DNA of 5,770 nucleotides from UBA4615 sp044371545 (lineage in GTDB: Bacteria > Pseudomonadota > Gammaproteobacteria > Burkholderiales > Burkholderiaceae_E), in the NCBI GenBank assembly GCA_044371545.1, contig JBILTM010000270.1:1-5770 (forward strand), in the 5' to 3' direction. How positions within the stretch are numbered: position 1 is the first letter of the stretch; every line of letters begins with the position of its first letter. A program made the translations under genes and the position numbers. Shown here in pieces: positions 1 through 5,770 of the stretch. A model generated the notes under the pieces. That model ran no database searches. It had not been told where the DNA came from and was given only the letters and a program-made list of their open reading frames with translations.

Positions 1-446
1 GCGACGTCGGGCGTGCCCCCCAAGCGGCCGGGACCGTCCCGTGCCGCGCCGCTCGTCACCCGCTCGCACCGCTCGACCCGCAGCGCGAAGCGCTGCCCGC
101 GCTCCACGGCGATCGGCAGCTCGTCGACGACGCCGGTGAGCGTCAGGTCGACGCCCTCGAGCGCAGGCGCAAGCCGCTCGTCGAGGCGATCGACCGCGCG
201 CCACGCAGCGCCCGCCCAGGTCGCCGCGCCGATCGCCGCGAGCACCAGCAGCGCGGCGAGGCGCGGCGCCCGCGCCCCCGCGCGCCATGCGAGCAGCACG
301 AGTCCGCACGCGACGGTAAACGCGGCGGCGCGGGCGGTCGGCGACGGCAGCGTCGGCGCGGTCTGCAGCACGAGCGCCGCGCCGACGACGACCGGCGCGA
401 GCGCGAAGGCGAAGACGAAGACGAAGGCGAACGGGGAACGGCCCAT
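1..446 (-). CDS. comEC: ComEC/Rec2 DNA-uptake channel protein, N-terminal part (partial, runs off the left edge)
   Basis: ComEC is the inner-membrane channel that carries single-stranded DNA into the cytoplasm during natural transformation. The reading frame is open from the start codon to the window edge, giving 148 codons of a family usually 700-850 aa long. Residues 5-27 are a Phe/Val/Ala-rich membrane segment. Two more hydrophobic stretches follow at about 40-54 and 62-80. After them comes a soluble stretch with LEGVDLTLTGVVDELP (96-111) and GQRFALRVE (117-125), which matches the DUF4131 region that opens ComEC proteins. The competence and metallo-beta-lactamase-like domains would lie beyond the left edge. 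The start is uncertain: ATG at 446 has only a weak upstream CGAG, while an in-frame GTG at 476 has AGG ten bases before it and adds ten residues. The gene is last in the lolC-lolD-tatD-comEC direction, and the octamer array occupies its upstream region. Whether this organism is transformable cannot be seen here. Confidence 0.85.
   Translation of the reverse strand, partial: MGRSPFAFVFVFAFALAPVVVGAALVLQTAPTLPSPTARAAAFTVACGLVLLAWRAGARAPRLAALLVLAAIGAATWAGAAWRAVDRLDERLAPALEGVDLTLTGVVDELPIAVERGQRFALRVERCERVTSGAARDGPGRLGGTPDV
403..432. repeat. Hexanucleotide microsatellite inside the first comEC membrane segment
   Basis: Five consecutive 6-bp units (two GCGAAG, two ACGAAG, one GCGAAC on the plus strand) lie near the 5' end of comEC. 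On the coding strand they give alternating TTC and GYC codons, that is Phe-Ala-Phe-Val-Phe-Val-Phe-Ala-Phe at residues 6-14. Because the unit is two codons long, a gain or loss would lengthen or shorten the membrane helix by two residues without a frameshift. Biased composition in a hydrophobic helix could also explain it. Confidence 0.6.
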
Positions 447-497
447 GGGCCGATGCTCGGCCGAGCGCGGCGCCACGGCAATCCGACCTGGGATGTA

Positions 498-525
498 GGC
501 CCGAAGGCCCGAAGGCCCGAAGGCC
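498..525 (-). promoter_or_regulatory. Tandem GGCC-UUCG-GGCC hairpins possible in the comEC leader RNA
   Basis: Read on the minus strand, the comEC-proximal block can fold as four-base-pair GGCC stems closed by UUCG. The loop has the C(UUCG)G form, known to be unusually stable in RNA. Two non-overlapping copies fit, at 498-509 and 514-525 (plus-strand form GGCC CGAA GGCC). The nearer one is 22 nt upstream of the GTG candidate and 52 nt upstream of the ATG. There is no following U-tract, so an intrinsic terminator is not supported. A regulatory or RNA-stabilising role is inference only. Confidence 0.35.
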
Positions 526-665
526 CGAAGGCCCGACGGTCCCAAGGCCCTACTGCCCTACCGCCCTACTGCCCTACTGCCCTACCGCCCTACCGCCCTA
601 CCGCCCTACCGCCCTACCGCCCTACCGCCCTACCGCCCGAACACCCGAGGCCCCGAACACCCGGC
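498..665. repeat. Tandem array of 21 octamers between tatD and comEC
   Basis: The period of 8 bp is unbroken for 168 bp. On the plus strand the units are four GGCCCGAA (498-529), GGCCCGAC, GGTCCCAA, then eleven NGCCCTAC (546-633; N is C, T or once G), then CGCCCGAA, CACCCGAG, GCCCCGAA and CACCCGGC (634-665). On the comEC-sense strand the core block reads GTAGGGCG or GTAGGGCA, and every unit keeps a GGG tract. The array starts 7 nt past the tatD stop and ends 22 or 52 nt before the possible comEC starts. The unit is not a multiple of three and no gene is credible here. There are no spacers, so it is not a CRISPR array. The near-identical middle with diverged ends is typical of a minisatellite growing by slippage. 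Its function is unknown. Confidence 0.93.
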
Positions 666-672
666 CGCAGCC

Positions 673-1458
673 TCACGCCCCGCCGCCCAGCCTCGGCAGC
701 ACCCGCGCCGCGTTCGCCCCCGTTCGCAGGACCGCCTCCCCGACCTCGAGCCCTCGCAGCGCCGCGAACGACGCGGCGATCCGCGGCAGCTGCGCCGGCT
801 CGTTGCGCGCGCGGTGCAACCACGCGGGCGGGATGTCCGGCGAGTCGGTCTCGAGCACGCAGGCCTCGAGCGGCAGCGACGCCGCGAGCCGGCGGATCTG
901 CAGCGCGCGCTCGAAGGTCATCGCCCCGCCGAAGCCGAGCGCGAAGCCGAGGTCGACGAACGCGCCCGCCTGCTGCGCGCTGCCGTTGAACGCATGCGCG
1001 ATGCCGCCGACGGGCCGCATCCGGCGCAGCTGCTTGAGCACCGCATCCTGCGCGCGCCGCACGTGCAGGATCACCGGCAGGTCCGCGTCGCGCGCGATCC
1101 GCAGCTGCTCGGCGAGGAAGCGCTCCTGCCGCGCGCGGTCGAGCCCAGGGACGAAGTGGTCGAGCCCGATCTCGCCGACCCCGACGAAGGCCGGATCGTC
1201 GCGCGCCGCCTCGACCGCGCGCCGCAACGCGTCGAGGTCCTCGTCGCGTGCGCGGTCGACGTACATCGGGTGGATGCCGAGCGCATAGCGCAGGCACGGG
1301 TGAGCGCGCGCGAGCGCCCGCACCGACACGAACCCCGCGGCGTCCACCGCGGGCACGACGATGCGCGCGACGCCGCCCTCGACCGCTCGCGCGACGACCC
1401 CGTCCCGGTCCGCGTCGAACTCGGGCGCATCGAGATGGCAGTGGGTGTCGACCAGCAT
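673..1458 (-). CDS. tatD: TatD-family metal-dependent hydrolase/DNase
   Basis: This cytoplasmic TIM-barrel enzyme belongs to the TatD/YcfH/YjjV family of metal-dependent nucleases, linked to DNA fragmentation and repair. The 261-aa length is normal. The metal-binding set is complete: HxH in DTHCHLD (H6, H8), E96 in GEIGLD, H132 in LHVRRAQDAV, H155 in HAFNGS and D205 in ETDSPDIPP. The ATG at 1458 is chosen because MLVDTHCHLD is the expected N-terminus, although no clear Shine-Dalgarno sequence precedes it. It begins 17 nt after the lolD stop, so cotranscription with lolCD is likely. The octamer array follows its stop almost directly. Symbols differ between genomes (ycfH is also used for paralogues), so the family is firm but the exact orthologue is not. 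Confidence 0.93.
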   Translation of the reverse strand: MLVDTHCHLDAPEFDADRDGVVARAVEGGVARIVVPAVDAAGFVSVRALARAHPCLRYALGIHPMYVDRARDEDLDALRRAVEAARDDPAFVGVGEIGLDHFVPGLDRARQERFLAEQLRIARDADLPVILHVRRAQDAVLKQLRRMRPVGGIAHAFNGSAQQAGAFVDLGFALGFGGAMTFERALQIRRLAASLPLEACVLETDSPDIPPAWLHRARNEPAQLPRIAASFAALRGLEVGEAVLRTGANAARVLPRLGGGA

Positions 1459-1475
1459 CGGTTCGACGACCGCGG

Positions 1476-2196
<721 letters not shown>

Positions 2197-2204
<8 letters not shown>

Positions 2205-3453
2205 AGCGCAGCGCCTCGGCCGGCCGCACACGCGAGGCGCTCAGGCTCGGGTAGATCGTCGCCGCGAACGCGAGCACGCACGAGACCAGCCCGATCGTGC
2301 CGACGTCGGACCAGTGCAGGTCGCTCGGCAGGTAGTTGATGAAGTAGACGCCCGCCGGAAGCACCTGGAAGCCGAACAGCCGCTCGACGAACGCGACCAC
2401 CGGCCCGACGTTCAGCGCGAGCAGCGTGCCGAGCGACACGCCGAGCAGCGTGCCGAGCAGCCCGACCGTCGCCCCCTGGATCACGAAGATCCCCATGATC
2501 GAGCGCGGCGCGGCACCGAGCGTGCGCAGGATCGCGATGTCGCTGCGCTTGTCGGTGACGGTCATCACCAGCATCGACACCAGGTTGAACGCCGCGACCG
2601 CGACGATCAGCGTCAGGATGATGAACATCATCCGCTTCTCGATCTGCACCGCTGCGAACCAGTTGCGGTTCTCGCGCGACCAGTCGCGCGCGTAGAGGCT
2701 CGGGTCGAGCGTGCGCATCAGCTCTGCCGCGACCCGCGGCGCCTCCTGCATGTCGGCGGTCTTCAGCCGCGCGCCGCTCACGCCCTCGACGCGGAACAGC
2801 TTCGCCGCGTCCTCCAGCGCCGTCAGCACCAGCGTCGCGTCGTACTCGTAATGGCCCGACTCGAACACCGCGACGACGGTGAACTGGCGCACGCGCGGCA
2901 CGATGCCCGCGGGCGTCACGGTGCCCTGCGGCGCGATCAGCGCGATCCGGTCTCCGACCTCGACGCCGATCGAGCGTGCGAGCACGCGGCCGAGCGCGAT
3001 GCCGAACTCGCCCGGCACCAGCGCGTCAAGCTTGCCGGCCACCACCTGCGTGCCGAGGTCCGAGACCTTCGGCTCGAGTGCCGGATCGATGCCGCGCACC
3101 AGCACGCCGCGCACCGTGTCGTCGCGGGTCACCATCGCCTGGCCGGACACGTAGGGCGCGCCTTCGCGCACGAGGGGATGGCGCTTGGCCTGCGCGACCA
3201 CCGAGGCCCAGTCGACCATCGGCCGGTCGGTGGCGACCACCTCGATGTGGGACAGCACCGACAGCATCCGGTCGCGGACTTCCTTCTGGAAGCCGTTCAT
3301 CACCGACAGCACGACGATCAGTGCGGCCACCCCGAGCGCGATGCCCGCGACCGACAGCGCCGAGATGAAGGAGATGAAGCCGTTGCGCCGGCCCGCGCGC
3401 CGGCCGCTGCGCGTGTAGCGCAGGCCGACGGCGATCTCGAACGGAGTGGACAC
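2197..3453 (-). CDS. lolC: Lipoprotein-releasing ABC transporter permease (LolC/LolE family)
   Basis: This inner-membrane subunit of the Lol exporter binds mature outer-membrane lipoproteins and hands them to LolA. The 418-aa length fits the family. It shows the FtsX/MacB-type layout: N-terminal EIAVGLRYTR (6-15), a first membrane helix at about 27-51 ending in the family sequence VLSVMNGFQKEVRDRML (47-63), a periplasmic domain at about 52-275, and three further helices near 276-299, 321-349 and 383-403. The tail VRPAEALRYE is also typical. The stretch APQGTVTPAGIVPRVRQF (174-191) sits where LolC has its LolA-binding hook. The start is a GTG at 3453, chosen because the family N-terminus begins just after it; no clear Shine-Dalgarno is seen, and an in-frame ATG at 3504 is the main alternative. 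Only one permease gene is visible, so it may act as a homodimer; a second gene elsewhere cannot be excluded. Assigning LolC rather than LolE or LolF is approximate. Confidence 0.93.
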
Positions 3454-3509
3454 GACGGCGGACGGACTCGGAGGGGCTCGGCCCGACGGGCCGCGCAGGC
3501 GCATCGTGC

Positions 3510-3525
3510 CGGACCGACCGGTCCG
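3510..3525. repeat. Inverted repeat upstream of lolC
   Basis: CGGACC and GGTCCG form a perfect 6-bp stem around the 4-nt loop GACC. It lies 57 nt from the lolC GTG start, within the likely lolC leader or promoter. If lolC instead began at the ATG at 3504, the repeat would sit directly before that start. It could be an operator half-site pair or an mRNA hairpin, but chance occurrence is quite possible in DNA this GC-rich. Confidence 0.3.
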
Positions 3526-3614
3526 TCGCGCGGGACGGCGCAGTGTGCCACAACCCGAGACCGCGCCCGCCGCGCGGCCGAGCCGCGCCGAGGGCGGCCC
3601 GGCATGTCGCGAAG

Positions 3615-3628
3615 CCCGCGCGCGCGGG
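3615..3628. repeat. 14-bp CG-rich perfect palindrome in the putative promoter spacer
   Basis: CCCGCGCGCGCGGG is its own reverse complement and contains (CG)5. It lies 4 bp upstream of the TATGAT element, where the spacer of a sigma-70 promoter would be. Alternating CG tracts can adopt Z-DNA under negative supercoiling, and palindromes can be operators. Neither role is shown, and such runs are common at this base composition. Confidence 0.3.
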
Positions 3629-3632
3629 TCGG

Positions 3633-3638
3633 TATGAT
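3633..3638 (+). promoter_or_regulatory. Putative -10 element for the rpfE-like/recJ unit
   Basis: TATGAT matches the sigma-70 -10 consensus at five of six bases. It stands out because the surrounding 200 bp is nearly devoid of A/T-rich hexamers. Initiation would fall near 3645, leaving a leader of about 35 nt before the ATG at 3680. No recognisable -35 box is found 16-18 bp upstream, which lowers confidence; an activator-dependent promoter is one way to explain that. Confidence 0.4.
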
Positions 3639-3679
3639 CGACGGGTGACCCCGTCCTCGACCTTCCCGACGCGCCGCCC

Positions 3680-4699
3680 ATGAGCGAGGCGACGCCCGTG
3701 CTGCTGCTGCCGGCGGCGCTGGTCGACCCGACGTGGATCGGCGCGGACCGCGTCGCCGAGCTCGCGGCCTCGCCGTGCTGGGCCGCGCTCGCCCGGCGCG
3801 CGACCGAACGCGCGCAGGCCGGCTCCGACGGCCCGCCGCCGCACGACCCCGGCCACGAGCGCTGGCTGCACGCACGGCTCGCACTGCCCGCGGGCGCCGC
3901 GTTCGCCGCCGCGGCGGCGCTGGCCGACGGCGTGGCCGACGCGGCCTGGCGCATCGACCCGGTCCACCTGCACGTGGGACGCGACCACCTGGTGCTGACC
4001 GACCCGGCCTCGCTGTCGCTGTCGCGCGAGGACGCCGACGCGCTCGCCGCCGCGATCGCGCCGCTGCTCTCCGACGAGGGCCTCGCACTCGAGATCGGCA
4101 CGCCGAAGCGCTGGTACCTGCGCGAGACCGATCCGGCCCGCCGCCTCGCGCTGCGCACGCGCCCGCTCTCCGGCGCGACCGGACGCAACATCGACGCCTG
4201 GCTGCCGCAGGGCGACGACGCACGACGCTGGCGCCGCATCGTCAACGAGATCCAGATGACCTGGCACGCGCTCAACGAGGCGCGCGAAGCCGCTCGCGGT
4301 CCCGCCGTCAACAGCGTCTGGATCGAAGGCCGCTGCCCGCTCGCCGCACCGGGCGTCGAGCGCGACGCCGCCGCGCGGCTCGCGGCACGCGAGCCCGGCG
4401 CCGGGCCCGTCGAGACCGTGCTCGCCGACGGCACGCGGCTTCGCCTCGACGAGCGGCTGCACGAAGCGCAGCTCGCCGGCGACCCCGCCGGATGGCTCGC
4501 CGCGTGGCGGTGCCTCGAGGCCGACACGCTGGCCGCGATCGTGCGCGCGGACGCCGCATGGCGCGCCGGCGCCCGCATCGTGCTCGCGGGCGACGCGGGC
4601 TGGCGCGAGATCGAAGTCGCGCCGCGCGCGGGCTGGCGCTTCTGGCGGCGCACGCACGGCGCCGCACTGTTCAGCGAGCCCGGCACGCCCCGACGATGA
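3680..4699 (+). CDS. RpfE-like conserved protein of unknown function (COG4255-type), upstream of recJ
   Basis: I recognise this as the 300-350 aa betaproteobacterial/xanthomonad family found beside recJ, called RpfE in Xanthomonas and often labelled phosphoglycerate mutase without convincing support. The biochemical function is unknown. Conserved-looking blocks are WRIDPVHLHVGRDHLVL (90-106), the WYL at 145-147, GRNIDAWLPQG (168-178), RRIVNEIQMTWHALNEAREA (185-204) and NSVWIEG (211-217), plus the aromatic-basic tail GWRFWRR (318-324). I see no signal peptide, clear membrane helix or phosphoglycerate mutase active-site motif. The N-terminal 85 residues are Ala-rich and less distinctive. The ATG at 3680 is the only sensible start, though no Shine-Dalgarno is visible. 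The stop lies 7 nt before recJ, so the two are almost certainly cotranscribed. The family call rests on remembered motifs, not a search. Confidence 0.85.
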   Translation: MSEATPVLLLPAALVDPTWIGADRVAELAASPCWAALARRATERAQAGSDGPPPHDPGHERWLHARLALPAGAAFAAAAALADGVADAAWRIDPVHLHVGRDHLVLTDPASLSLSREDADALAAAIAPLLSDEGLALEIGTPKRWYLRETDPARRLALRTRPLSGATGRNIDAWLPQGDDARRWRRIVNEIQMTWHALNEAREAARGPAVNSVWIEGRCPLAAPGVERDAAARLAAREPGAGPVETVLADGTRLRLDERLHEAQLAGDPAGWLAAWRCLEADTLAAIVRADAAWRAGARIVLAGDAGWREIEVAPRAGWRFWRRTHGAALFSEPGTPRR

Positions 4700-4701
4700 G
4701 G
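4698..4701 (+). promoter_or_regulatory. Shine-Dalgarno sequence of recJ overlapping the upstream stop codon
   Basis: GAGG lies 5 nt before the recJ ATG and shares two bases with the TGA of the rpfE-like gene. It supports the ATG at 4707 over the out-of-frame ATG at 4696, which meets a stop after four codons. The overlap suggests translation of recJ is coupled to the gene before it. Confidence 0.55.
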
Positions 4702-4706
4702 CCCCG

Positions 4707-5770
4707 ATGACCGCGCCACCGAAGATCGCCCCGCGTCGCGTCGACCCACGTGCGCTCGCGCGCCTGACGGCCGCGGGCCTGTCGCCGCTGATGGCGAGGC
4801 TCTACGCCTCGCGCGGCATCGAGGACCCTGCCCTGATCGGCGGCGGCCCCGCGGACCTGCTGCCCCCGGGCACGATGCGCGGCGCCGACGACGCGGGCCG
4901 CCTGCTCGCCGACGCGATCGCGGCGCGCCGGAGGATCCTCGTGGTCGGCGACTACGACTGCGACGGCGCGACCGGCGTCGCGGTCGGCGTGCTCGGGCTG
5001 CGCGCGATGGGCGCGGTCGTCGACTACCTCGTGCCGAACCGCTTCGACTACGGCTACGGCCTGACGCCGGAGATCGTCGAGGCCGCGCTCGTGCACCCGC
5101 GGCTCGGCCGCCCCGACCTGCTCGTCACGGTCGACAACGGGATCGCGAGCATCGAGGGCGTCGCGACGGCGCGCGCGGCCGGCCTTCAGGTGCTGGTCAC
5201 CGACCACCACCTGCCCGGCGCGACGCTGCCCGAGGCCGACGCGCTGGTGAACCCCAACCAGCCGGGCTGCCGCTTCGCGAGCAAGCACGTCGCCGGCGTC
5301 GGCGTGATGTTCTACGTGCTCTGCGCGCTGCGCGCCGAGCTGCGCGCGCGCGGCGCGTTCGCGGGCCGCAGCGAGCCGCCGCTCGCCGACCTCCTCGACC
5401 TCGTCGCGCTCGGCACGGTCGCCGACGTCGTGCGCCTCGACCGCAACAACCGGCTGCTGGTCGCCGCCGGCCTGAAGCGCATCCGCGCGGGCCGCACCCG
5501 CCCGGGGCTGCTCGCGCTGCTGCGGCTCGCCGGGCGCGAGCCGCGCGACGTCGGCAGCCTCGATCTCGGCTTCGCGCTCGGGCCGCGGATCAACGCCGCC
5601 GGCCGACTCGCCGACATCTCGATCGGCGTCGAGTGCCTCCTCGAGGACGACGACGCGCGTGCGGCCGCGCTCGCCGCGAAGCTCGACGCGATGAACCGCG
5701 AGCGGCGCGACATCGAGGCGGACATGCGCGAGGAGGCGCTCGCCGACGTCGGCGAGCCGGACCCGGAACG
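4707..5770 (+). CDS. recJ: Single-stranded-DNA-specific exonuclease RecJ (partial, runs off the right edge)
   Basis: RecJ is the 5'-to-3' exonuclease for single-stranded DNA used in RecF-pathway recombination, mismatch repair and base excision repair. The window holds 354 complete codons of a protein usually about 560-580 aa long. The DHH-superfamily catalytic motifs are all present: DYDCDGATG (82-90; D82, D84, D86), VDNG with D143, the DHH triad at 166-168, and GTVADVV with D240. The stretch LGPRINAAGRLAD (291-303) matches the linker into the DHHA1 domain. The N-terminal LMARLYASRGIEDP (28-41) is typical of RecJ and fixes the frame. The OB-fold part of the protein lies outside the window. 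The ATG at 4707 is supported by GAGG 5 nt upstream. It follows the rpfE-like gene by 7 nt, an arrangement known from related genomes. No motif residue is missing and there is no frameshift. Confidence 0.97.
   Translation, partial: MTAPPKIAPRRVDPRALARLTAAGLSPLMARLYASRGIEDPALIGGGPADLLPPGTMRGADDAGRLLADAIAARRRILVVGDYDCDGATGVAVGVLGLRAMGAVVDYLVPNRFDYGYGLTPEIVEAALVHPRLGRPDLLVTVDNGIASIEGVATARAAGLQVLVTDHHLPGATLPEADALVNPNQPGCRFASKHVAGVGVMFYVLCALRAELRARGAFAGRSEPPLADLLDLVALGTVADVVRLDRNNRLLVAAGLKRIRAGRTRPGLLALLRLAGREPRDVGSLDLGFALGPRINAAGRLADISIGVECLLEDDDARAAALAAKLDAMNRERRDIEADMREEALADVGEPDPE

Larger units (their letters stand above)
3454..3679. other. Divergent intergenic region between lolC and the rpfE-like gene
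   Basis: This 226-bp region separates the two divergent transcription units and should hold both promoters. I see a plausible -10 for the rightward unit (3633-3638), a (CG)5 palindrome just upstream of it, and a hairpin-forming inverted repeat at 3510-3525 nearer lolC. I see no convincing sigma-70 promoter for the leftward unit. The in-frame minus-strand codons running through here are most likely a GC-rich open frame rather than part of lolC. Confidence 0.6.

Noticed and set aside
143..481. 112-codon minus-strand open frame beginning at a nearby ATG
   Set aside because: It is Ser/Arg-rich and out of frame with the ComEC reading, which has hydrophobic segments and the DUF4131-like stretch.
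498..540. Intrinsic terminator after tatD
   Set aside because: The hairpins lack a following U-tract on the minus strand and lie far from the tatD stop, so termination is not supported.
498..665. CRISPR array
   Set aside because: The units are 8 bp, directly abutting and without unique spacers, and no cas gene is nearby.
453..989. Proline-rich plus-strand open frame with a repeating TALPPY-type peptide
   Set aside because: The peptide repeat simply reflects the 8-bp DNA array read in three successive frames (24-bp period), and the remainder is antisense to tatD.
3545..3550. TGGCAC on the minus strand as a sigma-54 -24 element for lolC
   Set aside because: No TTGC-type -12 element is found at the required spacing downstream.
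3454..4749. In-frame minus-strand extension of lolC to 850 codons
   Set aside because: The added part is low-complexity Ser/Arg/Ala sequence antisense to the rpfE-like gene. The permease family begins just after the GTG at 3453.

Overview
The window is very GC-rich chromosomal DNA with strong G/C third-position bias. The gene families and their order suggest a betaproteobacterium, probably in or near Burkholderiales. This placement is inferred from protein character and gene neighbourhood; there is no rRNA or other decisive marker. Nothing here indicates recent transfer: no transposase, integrase, tRNA or CRISPR array, and codon use looks uniform.

There are two divergent transcription units. 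The minus-strand unit reads leftward from about 3453: a lipoprotein-releasing ABC permease (lolC-type, 2197-3453), its ATPase lolD (1476-2204, overlapping the permease by 8 nt), a TatD-family metal-dependent nuclease/hydrolase (673-1458) and the N-terminal part of the DNA-uptake channel protein ComEC (start at 446 or 476, running off the left edge). The plus-strand unit reads rightward: a 339-aa RpfE-like protein of unknown biochemical function (3680-4699), then recJ (from 4707, running off the right edge), with 7 nt between them. A 226-bp divergent intergenic region (3454-3679) holds a plausible -10 element for the plus-strand unit and two short palindromes.

Functionally, the first two genes form the inner-membrane LolCD machine that releases outer-membrane lipoproteins to LolA. 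TatD, ComEC and RecJ all belong to DNA uptake, turnover or repair, so housekeeping envelope and DNA-processing genes sit together. This grouping is familiar in betaproteobacteria and is not a new system.

The unusual part is the tatD-comEC gap. It is almost filled by one 8-bp-period tandem array of 21 units (498-665), with three sequence sub-blocks. On the comEC-sense strand every unit carries a GGG tract, which gives a telomere-like, G-quadruplex-capable sequence. Its comEC-proximal block can also fold as tandem RNA hairpins with UUCG loops. I found no clearly new multi-gene system; this array is the best candidate for something undescribed.
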